Counted from the first letter of the stretch, positions 25,501 to 40,500 are shown. The stretch: DNA of 64,000 nt from Lamellibrachia satsuma (GCA_033239005.1 BSQZ01000126.1:907501-971500), one strand, 5' to 3'. Notes: generated from the sequence alone by a model not told the origin. A program made the numbers and translations.

Positions 25501-28500
25501 CATTAGTCATGATTTACTATGTCATATTTGTGATTACAGCTAGAGAGATCTGAACTCAACGAACTGCCATCAAATTATGAATTTATGCAACATATCAATA
25601 TCACTGAACCTAATTCGGGATGGACTAAATGAATTGAAGAGGGAGTTTTATTGAGATATGGTACATTTATAGAACAAACGTTGTACGTCATAAAATGTGA
25701 CATCTTACTGGCTGTCATCTTACTGGCTGACATCTTACTGGCTGACATCTTACTGGCTGTCATCTTACTGGCAGACATCTTACTGGCTGTCATCTTACTG
25801 GCTGTCATCTTACTGGCTGTCATCTTACTGGCTGTCATCTTACTGGCTGTCATCTTACTGGCTGTCATCTTACTGGCTGTCATCTTACTGGCTGTCATCT
25901 TACTGGCTGTCATCTTACTGGCTGTCATCTTACTGGCTGTCATCTTACTGGCAGTCATCTTACTGGCAGTCATCTTACTGGCTGTCATCTTACTGGCTGT
26001 CATCTTACTGGCTGTCATCTTACTGGCTGTCATCTTACTGGCTGTCATCTTACTGGCTGTCATCTTACTGGCAGACATCTTACTGGCTGACATCTTACTG
26101 GCTGACATCTTACTGGCTGTCATCTTACTGGCTGTCATCTTACTGGCTGACATCTTACTGGCTGACATCTTACTGGCTGTCATCTTACTGGCTGTCATCT
26201 TACTGGCTGTCATCTTACTGGCAGACATCTTACTGGCTGACATCTTACTGGCAGACATCTTACTGGCTGTCATCTTACTGGCTGTCATCTTACTGGCTGT
26301 CATCTTACTGGCAGACATCTTACTGGCTGACATCTTACTGGCTGTCATCTTACTGGCAGACATCTTACTGGCTGTCATCTTACTGGCTGTCATCTTACTG
26401 GCAGACATCTTACTGGCAGACATCTTATTGGCTGTCATCTTACTGGCAGACATCTTACTGGCTGTCATCTTACTGGCTGACATCTTACTGGCAGACATCT
26501 TACTGGCTGTCATCATACTGGCTGACATCTTACTGGCTGTCATCTTACTGGCTGACATCTTACTGGCTGACATCTTACTGGCTGTCATCTTACTGGCTGA
26601 CATCTTACTGGCTGACATCTTACTGGCTGACATCTTACTGGCTGACATCTTACTGGCTGTCATCTTACTGGCTGACATCTTACTGGCTGACATCTTATTG
26701 GCTGTGTTTATGTTTTCAGTTTAATGACTTCAAACACTATGCAGTGCATGGGTCCTTGAAGGACAACGCCAAGCTGGAGCGGTCCATTGCGCTCTTCAAT
26801 GGGCTCTCTCAGTGGGTCCAGTGCATGGTCCTCTGTAAGACCACGCCACAGCAGAGAGCTGACGTTATAGTCAAATTTATCAACATTGCAAAAGTAAGTG
26901 GGGAACTACTTCTGAATGACTAATTTAAAGGCAGTGCACAGCGATTCTCATTGGCTGACTGAATGACTGCTTTACGGATATTGCAACACTGAATTTATTA
27001 CTGTTATAACATCTTGTTTGGGTAAAAGTAATATTCATACTAAGTGTGTTACTCTCATCATCTTTTGTATCTTAATACTTTAGAAAATACATGATTTCGC
27101 AATGAAATTAAATATGCAAGTTTATGACATATAGAGACCTTTAATTACATAAGCCATGACATATGAGCTTATAACAGTTTTTTCTAAAGTATGTTATTAT
27201 TTGAAGGTATGTCAATGTAAATCTTGATTTCAGGGTAAATCTGTAGCACTTAGTAATGATGCTTTACTTGTTAAGCCACTGACTTGTTGATAAACTGAGC
27301 TGTGTTAATGTTGTTGATGACCACATAAAGCATGTCTAACCCTCCCTGTCTGTCTGCCAGAGACTGCTGGAACTACACAACTACAACAGTCTGATGGCAG
27401 TGATTGGAGGGCTCACTCACAGCTCTCTCGCCAGACTCAACAAGAGCAACACCTGTCTGCCCTCAGAGTATAAGAAGGTATGGTCAGCAGTGGTCATCAC
27501 ACTAGAAGCCATTTCCTCCCCTACAGTCAGCAGTGGTCATCACACTAGAAGCCATTTTTCCCCTACAGTCAGCAGTGGTCATCACACTAGAAGCCATTTC
27601 CTCCCCTACAGTCAGCAGTGGTCATCACACTAGAAGCCATTTTTCCCCTACAGTCAGCAGTGGTCATCACACTGGAAGCCATTTCCTCCCCTACAGTCAG
27701 CAATGGTCATCACACTAGAAGCCATTTCCTCCCCTACAATCAGCAGCGGTCATCACACTAGAAGCCATTTCCTCCCCTACAGTCAGCAGCGGTCATCACA
27801 CTAGAAGCCATTTCCTCCCCTACAGTCAGCAGCGGTCATCACACTAAAAGCCATTTCCTCCCCTACAGTCAGCAGCGGTCATCACACTAGAAGCCATTTC
27901 CTCCCCTACAGTCAGCAGCGGTCATCACACTAAAAGCCATTTCCTCCCCTACGGTCAGCAGCGGTCATCACACTAGAAGCCATTTCCTCCCCTACGGTCA
28001 GCAGCGGTCATCACACTAGAAGCCATTTCCTCCCCTACAGTCAGCAGCGGTCATCACACTAAAGCCATTTCCTCCCCTACCGTCAGCAGCGGTCATCACA
28101 CTAGAAGCCATTTCCTCCCCTACAGTCAGCAGCGGTCATCACACTAGAAGCCATTTCCTCCCCTACAGTCAGCAGTGGTCATCACACTAGAAGCCATTTT
28201 TCCCCTACAGTCAGCAGTGGTCATCACACTAGAAGCCATTTTTCCCCTACAGTCAGCAGCGGTCATCACACTGGAAGCCATTTCCTCCCCTACAGTCAGC
28301 AGGGGTCATCACACTAGAAGCCATTTCCTCCCCTACAGTCAGCAGCGGTCATCACACTAGAAGCCATTTCCTCCCCTACAGTCAGCAGCGGTCATCACAC
28401 TAGAAGCCATTTCCTCCCCTACAGTCAGCAGCGGTCATCACACTAGAAGCCATTTCCTCCCCTACAGTCAGCAGCGGTCATCACACTAAAAGCCATTTCC

Positions 28501-31500
28501 TCCCCTACGGTCAGCAGCGGTCATCACACTAGAAGCCATTTCCTCCCCTACGGTCAGCAGCGGTCATCACACTAGAAGCCATTTCCTCCCCTACAGTCAG
28601 CAGCGGTCATCACACTAAAAGCCATTTCCTCCCCTACGGTCAGCAGCGGTCATCACACTAGAAGCCATTTCCTCCCCTACAGTCAGCAGCGGTCATCACA
28701 CTAGAAGCCATTTCCTCCCCTACAGTCAGCAGGGGTCATCACACTAGAAGCCATTTCCTCCCCAACAGTCAGCAGCGGTCATCACACTAGAAGCCATTTC
28801 CTCCCCTACAGTCAGCAGGGGTCATCACACTAGAAGCCATTTCCTCCCCTACAATCAGCAGCGGTCATCACACTAGAAGCCATTTCCTCCCCTACAGTCA
28901 GCAGTGGTCATCACACTAGAAGCCATTTCCTCCCCTACAATCAGCAGCGGTCATCACACTAGAAGCCATTTCCTCCCCTACAGTCAGCAGCGGTCATCAC
29001 ACTAAAAGCCATTTCCTCCCCTACGGTCAGCAGCGGTCATCACACTAGAAGCCATTTCCTCCCCTACGGTCAGCAGCGGTCATCACACTGGAAGCCATTT
29101 CCTCCCCTACAGTCAGCAGCGGTCATCACACTAAAAGCCATTTCCTCCCCTACGGTCAGCAGTGGTCATCACACTAGAAGCCATTTCCTCCCCTACAGTC
29201 AGCAGTGGTCATCACACTAGAAGCCATTTCCTCCCCTACAGTCAGCAGTGATCATCACACTAGAAGCCATTTCCTCCCCTACAATCAGCAGCGGTCATCA
29301 CACTAGAAGCCATTTCCTCCCCTACAGTCAGCAGCGGTCATTACACTAGAAGCCATTTCCTCCCCTACAGTCAGCAGCGGTCATCACACTAGAAGCCATT
29401 TCCTCCGCTACAGTCAGCAGCGGTCATCACACTAAAAGCCATTTCCTCCCCTACGGTCAGCAGTGGTCATCACACAAGAGAATACACCCTCTCCTCATCA
29501 GTTTCGTTAGTTATTGTTGCTCTTTTTTATTCACTGCTGTGACTCGTTAAATTGTGAAAAACTTGAGGCCTTGATTTTGATTTCAGTTGCATCGTTGCAT
29601 AGATCAGAACATTCTGAACAAGTCCACCAAGTTTCATGACAGTTGGCCTTCATCTAAAATAATCAGGATTAAGTCCGATTGATTGCCTCTACAAGTTCTT
29701 ACAATTGTCATAAGAAATGGGTTCATTAGATATATTTTTTTACATTAATGGGATTTTTCAAGAGGTACCATCAGTTAAAAAATCTTAACTTCACTAATAA
29801 TTGATGGATTGTAACAGCATTTTGAATGGTTTATTAGCCCTTGTCAAACAGATGTATTCAAGTTAATCTAATTTCTTGTTGTGCATTGCTATTGCAAGTC
29901 ATCTTTTTGATATTGATCATCCATTATGTTGTACCACATCTGTTAACTGTCATGATGTGTGACTTTGGTGACATGTCGTGTTGTGTGACATTGCTGACAT
30001 GTTGTGTTGTATGACATTGGTCTGCCGTCATGTTGTGTGACACTGGTCAACCAGTTTCTTGTCTGTTTCAGGAGTTGATGGACTTTGCAGAGTTGCTGTC
30101 TTCAAGCAACAACTTCAGCAACTACCGGAGGGTGCTTACCCAGACAACTGGCTTCAGAATACCCATTCTGTGAGTTGCCTGTCATAGGACATTGTTTTGT
30201 GAGGGGACAGCTGCTATTAAATCAACTGTTGCTTTTCATCAGCACCCACCGCAATATGGGGAAGGGCAGCTGTTAAGAAAGCATCCAAAATATGTTCAAA
30301 TATGAACATTAATCTGATATCTGAACCAGTACCCATCCCATACAGAATCAGAACCCCTCCCAGACCGAACCAGTACCCCTCCCATACATGACCGACCAGT
30401 ACCCCTCCCATACAGAACCAGAACCCTACCATACAGAACCAGTACCCCTCCCATAAAGAACCAGTACCCCTCCCATACATAACCAGTACCCCTCCCATAC
30501 AGGACCAGTACCCCTCCCATACAGAACCAGAACTCCTCCAAGGCAGAACCAGTACCCCTCCCATGCAGAACCAGAACCCTCCCATACAGAACCAGTACCC
30601 CTCCCATAAAGAACCAGTACCCCTCCCATACATAACCAGTACCCCTCCCATACAGGACCAGTACCCCTCCCATACAGAACCAGAACTCCTCCAAGGCAGA
30701 ACCAGTACCCCTCCCATGCAGAACCAGACCCCTCCCATACAGAACCAGTACCCCTCCCATAAAGAACCAGTACCCCTCCCATACATAACCAGTACCTCTC
30801 CCATACAGGACCAGTACCCTCCCATACAGAACCAGAACTCCTCCAAGGCAGAACCAGTACCCCTCCCATACAGAACCAGAACCCTCCCATACAGAACCAG
30901 TACCCCTCCCATAAAGAACCAGTACCCCTCCCATACATAACCAGTACCCCTCCCATACAGGACCAGTACCCCTCCCATACAGAACCAGAACTCCTCCAAG
31001 GCAGAACCAGTACCCCTCCCATACAGAACCAGAACCCTCCCATACAGAACCAGTACCCCTCCCATAAAGAACCAGTACCCCTCCCATACATAACCAGTAC
31101 CCCTCCCATACAGAACCAGAACTCCTCCAAGGCAGAACCAGTACCCCTCCCATGCAGAACCAGACCCCTCCCAGACAGAACCAGTACCTCCCCATGACAT
31201 GTAGTTGTCCTTACAGGGGAGTGCATCTCAAAGACCTCATCCTCCTCAACACAGCCCTCCCAGACATGTTTGACTGCTCGCTCGTCAACTACCGCAAGAT
31301 GGTGCAGTTGTCCTTCATCTTCACTGAGGTGATGCAGGTGCAGGACGGGACACTGCCCTTCGAAGTCAACATGGACCTGGCAAACACACTCAGAGTACGT
31401 CCTACACGCTCATCCTTCAATCTGCATATCCAGTTCAGGACATCGCTTACCAAATCTTTTTATGAAATCAATGTCTTTCACCAGCTATTCTACCAGCAGG

Positions 31501-34500
31501 TGTTGTTGTTATGAAGACATCTGTGATATCCTTCTCCCATCTTTGTTGTGGCTTGCCTCTGCTTCTTTCCCTGCCACTATTCCTTCCAGGATCATCTGTT
31601 CTAATCCATTGTGCCTCTTAATGTGGCAAATCTTTTTATTACTTTTGATTCCATTAGCCTAGCTCTGTTTTCGTTTTTTCAAGGACAGAATTCGTGATTT
31701 TTGTTTAATAAAGCATGTTAAATTCTTTATTCGTTCTGTCCTGTTCTGTCTCTTGTCTCCATTACTTGTCCACTGTCTTTACTGTAAATGACATATTCTT
31801 TCTAACAGACAAGCTAACTTTCTATATGAATTTTACTGCGAGTTGTTCTATTTAATTTTCAGTATCATAACATCAGTTCATTCTTAATTCATGTATCTGA
31901 AGCTAATTGTATGTTATATATGTTGATTGTTACATGTGGTCCTGTATGGTCTCCTGTGGATCACCTAATTTAGTCATTACTTAAACTAGAAAGTGTCTGC
32001 ATCGTTTTAATTGGATAAACTTCATTTATTATTTCAGTTGTCTCTGGACTTGCACTACACAGAGGATGAGATTTATGAGTTGTCTTTGGCGAGAGAACCG
32101 AGGAATTCCTTGTCTGCGGTAATGATACATCTTTAGAAACTGTCATCAGTGTCACACATCTTGTCATCTGTCATATAGCATCACTGGGGGGTCAATATGT
32201 GGGAATTATGAAGAGGCAGAGAGGGACAAAGATGGGAGCAAGGAAACAGGAGTAACAACGGAACTATTAGTATATGAGGTCATTGGGAAGGTGGTTGGGA
32301 CAAGGGGGATAATTTAGGGTACCTCAGTGGGATATGCATACAATAGGAATAAGAGAGAGGATCAAGAAAGGAACTGGGTAGGACAAAGAATGCATTTTTT
32401 GGTGGTTCAGTGGGCAGAAAAGGATAAAGCAAAGAAGCTAATTGTGATTAAGGAAGACCAGAGGGAATCTAAGAGAGAGTGACTAGGAACAAAAAGGAGG
32501 TAATCCTCAAGGCTGTGGATGTGGGAAAGGAACTAAGGGATCTCAAGGCTAATTCAGGATGGTGACCTAGGACACGGTGTGGCGTGGAAGGTTTACATGC
32601 CCCATGTGTGACTGTGTGTTTCAGCCGACGACTCCCACCAAGCCTGTAGTGTTTGCCGAGTGGATCTGTGGCGTGAGCCCCCCTGACCCAGAGACCATCA
32701 ACAAACATGTACATGACATGGTCGAGGTATGCAACAAACACAATCCTCGTGTCACTGACATAGACATTGTGCCACTGACACAGTCCTCATGTCACTGACA
32801 CAGTCCTCTGTCACTGACACAGCCCTCATGTCACTGACACACAGCTCTTGTGTTGCTGACACAGTCACAGCTTCACTGACACAATCCTCATATCACTGAC
32901 ACAATCCTCATGTCACTGACACAATCCTCATGTCACTGACACGGTCCTTGTCTTCATATCAATAACATTATGAGACATATATAGACCTGTCTTTCTCTGT
33001 TGTCTTTACAACAACAATGTTGTATTTAATTTCTAAATTGACCAACAAGGCTTATGAGAGGTCTAGTCCTAATGTTCTTATGAGAGGTCTAATCCTAATG
33101 TTCTTATGAGCGGTCTAGTCCTAATGTTCTTATGAGAGGTCTAGTCGTAATGTTCTCATGAGTTGTCTAGTCCTGTTGTTCTTATGAGAGGTCTAGTCCT
33201 AATGTTCTTGTGAGAGGTCTAGTCCTAATGTTCTTATGAGAGGTCTAGTCCTAATGTTCTTACCAACTCTGGTGTACAGATGCTGCTTACACGTGTGATA
33301 TACACAGCTTACATGCCCCATTCATCTTGTGTGATATACACAGCTTACATGCCCCATTCATCTTGTGTGATATACACAGGTTACATGCCCCATTCATCTT
33401 GTGTGATATACACAGCTTACAAGCCCCATTCATCTTGTGTAATATACACAGCTTACATGCCCCATTTATCTTGTGTGATACATACAACTTACATGCCCCA
33501 TTCATCTTGTGTGATATACACAGCTTACAAGCCCCATTCATCTTGTGTGATATACACAGCTTACATGCCCCATTCATCTTGTGTGATATACACAGCTTAC
33601 ACGCCCCATTCATCTTGTGTGATATACACAGCTTACATGCCCCATTCATCTTGTGTAATATACACAGTTTACATGCCCCATTTATCTTGTGTGATATACA
33701 CAGCTTACAAGCCCCATTCATCTTGTGTGATATACACAGCTTACATGCCCCATTCATCTTGTGTGATATACACAGCTTACAAGCCCCATTCATCTTGTGT
33801 GATATACACAGCTTACACGCCCCATTCATCTTGTATGATATACACAGCTTACACGCCCCATTCATCTTGTGTGATATACACAGCTTACACAACCCATTCA
33901 TCTTGTGTGATATACACAGCTAACATGCCCCATTCATCTTGTGTGATATCCACAGCTTACACGCCCCATTCATCTTGTGTGATATACACAGCTTACACGC
34001 CCCATTCATCATGGGTGATATATACAGCTTACACGCCCCATTCATCTTGTATGATGTACACAGCTTACACGCCCCATTTATCTTGTGTGGAATACACAGC
34101 TTGCACGCCCCATTCACCTTGTGTGGTATACACAGCTTACACGCCCCATTAATCTCATATGTGATGTACACAGCTTACACGCCCCATTCATCTTATATGT
34201 GATGTACACAGCTTACACGCCCCATTCATCTCGTATGTGATGTACACAGCTTTACATGCCCCATTCATCTCATATGTGATGTACACAGCTTACACGCCCC
34301 ATTCATCTCATATGTGATGTACACAGCTTTACATGCCCCATTCATCTCATATGTGATGTACACAGCTTTACATGCCCCATTCATCTCATATGTGATGTAC
34401 ACAGCTTACACGCCCCATTCATCTCATATGTGATGTACACAGCTTTACACGCCCCATTCATCTCATATGTGATGTACACAGCTTTACACACCCCATTCAT

Positions 34501-37500
34501 CTCATATGTGATGTACACAGCTTTACACACCCCATTCATCTCATATGTGATGTACACAGCTTTACATGCCCCATTTATCTCATGTGTGATGTACACAGCT
34601 TACACGCCCCATTCATCTTGTGTGATGTACACAGCTTACACGCCCCATTCATTCCGCTGAGAAAACCCTAATTCCAATATTTGTTTCAACTACAGGAACA
34701 AAAAGAGAACTAGAACTAGATGTCTGCTTTCTTGCAGGACTAAGTGTTGTGTATATCCAATGTGATAGATGTGTGATGTACATTTTAGATGTGCTGTATG
34801 TGGTGCTGTATGTCTATTGTATGTGTGCTGTATGTGTGCTGTATGTGTGTTGTATGTTCCAGGCGGTCTTCAAGAACTACGACCATGACAAGGATGGTTT
34901 CATCTCGCAGGCCGAGTTTGAAGCTATCGCTGGAAACTTCCCGTTCATTGACTCGTTCTGCGTTCTTGATGCCGACCAGTAAGAATGAGTGCCACAAACA
35001 TTGTCATATCCCACTGTCCACTTGGCTCTGCATTAAGCTTTTAGTTACTTTTAGATATACACAACATACTTTGCAAACAGGCTCCTCCACAAGGTGCAGC
35101 GAAAATCCTTCATTCTCTTGAACACAGTTGACAAAGATATTAATTTACATGTCATGGACTAATATTTGTCAAAACAGCAGGACAGAGATAACTGAGCTAT
35201 AGTTTATGAGAAACAACTATTTACATTTAAGTTTGAGTTAGGATTGAGTGAAAAATATGTTATTTTGTGTGTTTCAGAGATGGGAAGATCAGCAAGGCAG
35301 AGATGAAGACATACTTTATCCGAGCCAACTGCCATGCTCTCCGAAAGTGCTTCAAGCATGATTTCCATGAGATTACCTACTTCAAACCTACATTCTGCAT
35401 CCACTGCACGGGCCTGGTGGGTTCTGTCTCTCTCGTGTGGTGTACTAGTAATACTAATAATAATAATGTGTGGTCTTATTTAGTGCCAGTGTCCACATAG
35501 ACCAGGCACTCGTGGCACATAATTCATTATTAGAGCAAGTGTTTTAGCAGCAGTTAATACAGCACCAGTTTGTGTTTTTATGATCAAGACCATTGGCTGT
35601 GTGAGTCCATGACAGGGTTTTTCCATTTCCTTTTGTGGAGAGGTAGAAATGAAAAATGGCTTTAGCATCTCTTCTGAAAGACACGGGCAAATTGGGGTGA
35701 ACAAAATTGCCCAAGTTTCAAAACAACAGTAGGTGGAGTCGAACCCTCTCAATAGGCACTCTAGCACCCTAAACACCGAGCCACTGCACCCCTCTATGTG
35801 TACTACACGACATGATGTACTACACGACATGTCTGTGATAATGTGACTAGCTGTGCATAATATGACGTAAACCTGGGGTGAATGAGCTGATGTTTTTCTC
35901 TTTACAGTTGTGGGGTCTCATCAAGCAAGGCTGGAAGTGTAAAGGTACCCAGTCAAGTTTGATATCATTAGTTAATTAAGTATGACTTTACAGTTGTGGG
36001 GTCTCATCAAGCAAGGCTGGAAGTGTAAAGGTACCCAGTCAAGTTTGATATCATTAGTTAATTAAGTATGACTTTACAGTTGTGGGGTCTCATCAAGCAA
36101 GGCTGGAAGTGTAAAGGTACCCAGTCAAGTTGGATATCATTAGTTAATTAAGTATGACTTTCGTCGCACTTGAGTTGCACTTGTACAAGACTTGAGACTT
36201 GGACTTCATATTTGAACATTTGGGGTTTGTCGGCCAAAGACTTGAGAATTCAATCCAAGACTTGAGAAGGACTTACAGTCAAACTAATTAATATTGTGGA
36301 TGTAACTGAGATCTGCAATTGTAGCACTTTTTTATTGGTATGGACAAAGACCTGAAACTTGACTTGGACTTAATCCTTGCAGTTGGACTAAAAATAAAAA
36401 TTTCAACAGCTCTGTTGCTCTGTCATTGGCAGGTTTCATTGTTAAAGTCTAAGAAAACAGTGGATAGTGATTATTTAAAAACTAGCTTAACTATAGAATA
36501 CAGATTGTTGTACATGCCATATTCGCAAGGTGACCTTTCACCGAGACAATGTTTTCAGAGTGTAATATCAACGCCCACAGACACTGTAAAGACCTCGTTG
36601 TGATGGAGTGTCGAAGTAAAGTACACACTGGCTGTCATGGCCGCTCCAGCTCTATCTTCAACGGAGGTGAGCAGTCTGCAAACTAAACATAACTAACAGT
36701 CTCTGACTCTAGTCTTTGCAACTTGGTGGGAACTACCCTTCAGAAAATTACAGACTGACAAGTTGGGGATAATTGCCCCATTGAGGCTTGTATCGTCTTT
36801 ATTTGCTAAAACTGGTTATTGCCATTGATGTTTCAGATTTCCCTATATGTCCCTATATCAGTATATGAGGCGCTCATCCACAAAATGTGTTAAATGCCAA
36901 AATCATTTAAATTGAGTTAAGAGTGGTTTTGTACTGTCGTCAAGTTGACAGTGGCAGAGCTAAGAACATTGCATTATGCACCACACTGTTGACTGATGGA
37001 ATAACAGTTTTCTTATCTAACACTTAACAACTTGTAACAGAAAACATGATTTATCTCTTTTGCGGATAAATGCCTCATGCAGTAAGCAACAATCCATTCT
37101 TACTAAGCAAGACAGGTATTTGAAATTCAGCAGAAATGACCTAGACGCCATACTATCTGACCATCATTATTAACTGTTTCAGTGAAGACAGGGTGAGTAC
37201 CCGTGTTTTATCCTGCTCTTGCACTGGGTTGGTGATGCCAGCTGAATGCACTTAACAACCTCCTCACCTGTTAATCCAAGTTTGGGGTAGTTTCTGTTGG
37301 AAGTGTTACTCCACCTAAACATCTAGTTTCCCCCTCCATGACCTCAATTTTACATGCTCACATGACCTACCAACATGACCTCAAGATGCCCTGCCAGTGT
37401 GACCTTCACATGATCTCAGCATGACCTACCCCACATGACCACTACATGACCTGTAGGTTCTCACCAGTGTTTTTCAGCATAGTGAGCTGTTACCTGTGTG

Positions 37501-40500
37501 TTATGCAGTAGGATTGGAAGAGGGCGTGAGAGTAAGAGGGCGTGAATCCTCCTGCTGCCGTTGGGCATCATTGTTGGCCATCACCGTTGGGCATCACCGT
37601 TGGGCATCACCATTGGGCATCATCATTGGGCATCATCGTTGGGCATCATCGTTGGGCATCATCGTTGGGCATCATCGTTCATTCCACATTGCCTCAGTTA
37701 ACTCAGTTGTACAAATGAATATCTGTGGTAAATATATGTGAATATTTGCACAGTGTGGCTGAATGCTTCCCAGAGAAGTTGAGTTGGTGTTGGAATGAAC
37801 AGGTCTGCCAGGGTGCAGTGTGTTAAATGCCTTGAGCAGTCCTAAGGAACTGGAAACAGAACTTCCCTTTACCTTTTTTGCTTTTCACCTGGAAAATTAA
37901 GTTAGTAGATTTGTGTGGGAAACCTGTTTGTTTCCCATCTGTTTTTGACACTGCTTCTGGTTCACACTCCAGATACTGGAGACTGTTTTGACAGCTGCAT
38001 ACACTGATGCACATGTTTGGCACATAGCCATTGTGCATGTACGACTTATCCTGTCTCGTTTTCTCGCTCTGCCGCTGGACCCCCCAACCTATTTGGCTGA
38101 TGTTTTTTATCATTACTCAGACCAGCCGCATTTGTTTGGTTGAAACACATATTTTTGACTTGAAATTCTGTATAAAGCTGTATGACATTTTCATTGATTA
38201 ATCAACATTTTTTATTCCAACTGAGTGTCGCCATCTGCCAGGCTACAAAATATACCTACATCTGTTACTACAAGACAACTGTCTAGCATCAAAAGTATCT
38301 GTGCTTCAACTGTTAGATGTTTGTCATTTGAGTAAATATGTACTTTATCACGATTTTTCCATTTTAGAAAATGCATATCTAAATGGGATATCTTCTGTGT
38401 TGTATCCAATAAAGCCATTCGATGTGGCAAGTTTGATTAAAACATTTCTGGTGAGAACCTTGTATCCACCCCTACCAAACCCCGACAGCAGCAGTAGTAT
38501 GCGGGTAATCTGTTTGACAAATCACAATCCACATACATTACATACTAACATTTGTACAACTAACATTATGTAGCTATACCATTAGTTATGTACACCCAAC
38601 TCACCATTCCCCTACAACATTTATACGTATCCTTACAGTGACAACCCCAGCAGTTTAGTGCAACTTGTACATATCACTGAAGTTACACCCCCGTTAGGAT
38701 TACTATACTGTATCAATACATACCTCTGCCATGAACTCCTGGTCAGCAGTAGGTATAGAACTAATTTTCTGTTTTATGTAATTGATAATATTAGTGAAAT
38801 AAAACACCAGCGAGTGACATTACAAAGAAATTCTACTTTCATTGGCCATATTGTTTGAATATTCTTTAGTTATTTTTCTACTGCACTGTTGCAAGCAATA
38901 CTTCTCTTGTAGTAGAACTATCCTTAGTTTTTCTCATCACATAGTCGTTTAGTGATGCTAACTTGTTTGCAAATTTCACATATATTTAGTTTTTATGATG
39001 TTTTAATTCTTTAATCTCAGTTGCACCAACTATATGTGTGTAGTCATTTCTTGATTTTCACTTTGTGTGTTTTACACATGTGCATAACATAACAGCTGAA
39101 GTCATGTTTAGCTGAATTGAAGAACTACATTATTTGTGTCATGTTTAATTATTGCAGTCTTAACCACCCATTTAAACAGAAATGTTCCTGGGTGCCCCAG
39201 TCACTTCTGTATGTGGTCACTTTAAGCAGCTGTCACTTTTGTAAGTGGTCACTTCAATCAGATGTCACTTCTGTATGTGGTCACTTCAATCAGCTGTCAC
39301 TTCTGTACATGGTCACTTCAATCAACTTTCACTTATGTATGTGGTTACTTCAATCAGCTGTCACTTCTGTATGTGGTCACTTTAATCAGCTGTCACTTCT
39401 GTATGTGGTCACTTCAGTCAGATGTCACTTCTGTATGTGATTGCTTCAATCAGCTGTAACTTCAGCATGTGGTCACTTCTAGCAGCTGTCACTTCTGTAT
39501 GTGGTCGCATCAGACAGCTGTCACTGTATATATGGTCATTTAAAGCAGCTGTCACTTCGTGTAGCTCTCACTTCCTGTAGCTGCCACATCAATCAGCTGT
39601 CACTTATGTACGTGGTCGCTTCAATCAGCTGTCACTTAAGGATATGGTCATTTCAATCAGCTGTTTTGTATGTGGTTATATCAATCAGCTGTCCCATCTG
39701 TATATGGTCACTTCAAGTAACTGTCACTTATGTAAGCGGTCACTTCAATCAGCTGTCACTTCTGTATGTGGTCACTTCAGTCATCTGTGTTTTCTATATG
39801 TGGTCACTTCAGTTAGTTGTCACTTTTGTAAGTGGTCACTTCAATCAATCCGTCACTTCTATATGTGGTCAGCTGTCAACTTTTCTATATGGTAACTTCA
39901 GTCAGCTGTCACTTCAGTCATTTCTAGCAGCTGTAATTGATGTACATGGTCACTTCTAGCAGCTGTCACTTCAGTCATTTTTAGCAGCTGGTACTTGTAG
40001 CAGCTGTCACTTCCAACAGCAATAACTTTAGTCTTTTCTAGCACCTGTCACTTCAGTCACTTCTAGCAGCTGTCACTGTAGTAAATTGTAACAGCTGTCA
40101 CTTATGTAAGTGATCACAAGCAGCTGTCACTTCTGTGTGTGGTCATTTCTAGCAGCTGTCACTTCTGTAAGTAGTCACTTCTAGCAGCTGTCACTTACGG
40201 TGTCTTCCACTGGTTGCAGGTCATCGTAACGTGACGCTGGCGAGTAAACGCAAGATGTCACAGCGGCAGAAGCGCACTCGGTTGACATGTTCGACGCAGA
40301 CAGACGAATTGGGACACAACAGTGTCACTAACAGTCCCAAGTCTGTCCGCTTCACTAGTGTCAATGATGACATGTCACCATCTGTGTCATTACATGAGGA
40401 CGCCAGCAACGGTGGCGAGTTTTATGAAGAACCATCAGCTTTGTACGAGAGACTTCTCAAGGCTGAAGAGGTAATATTCATGGGACTTCTACAGCATAAT

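Larger units (their letters stand above)
35901..36165 (+). repeat. Triplicated 86 bp unit containing a complete exon
   Basis: Three units of 37 bp exon plus 49 bp intron. The exon copies are identical and the intron spacers nearly so. Confidence 0.97.

Noticed and set aside
25575..26923. Long open frames (357-408 residues, both strands) in the 15 bp array
   Set aside because: Unit length is a multiple of 3 and contains no stop in these frames, so openness is automatic. The real exon starts at 26720 with a good acceptor.
30217..31226. Antisense frames of up to 327 residues ([13 protein letters not shown] repeats)
   Set aside because: They arise from the ~20 bp higher-order array filling a RasGRP intron. 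No start context or homology outside the repeat.
33280..34202. 290-residue frame of [12 protein letters not shown] repeats
   Set aside because: It comes from a 36 bp intronic minisatellite (12 codons per unit). Both strands are open, which argues against coding.
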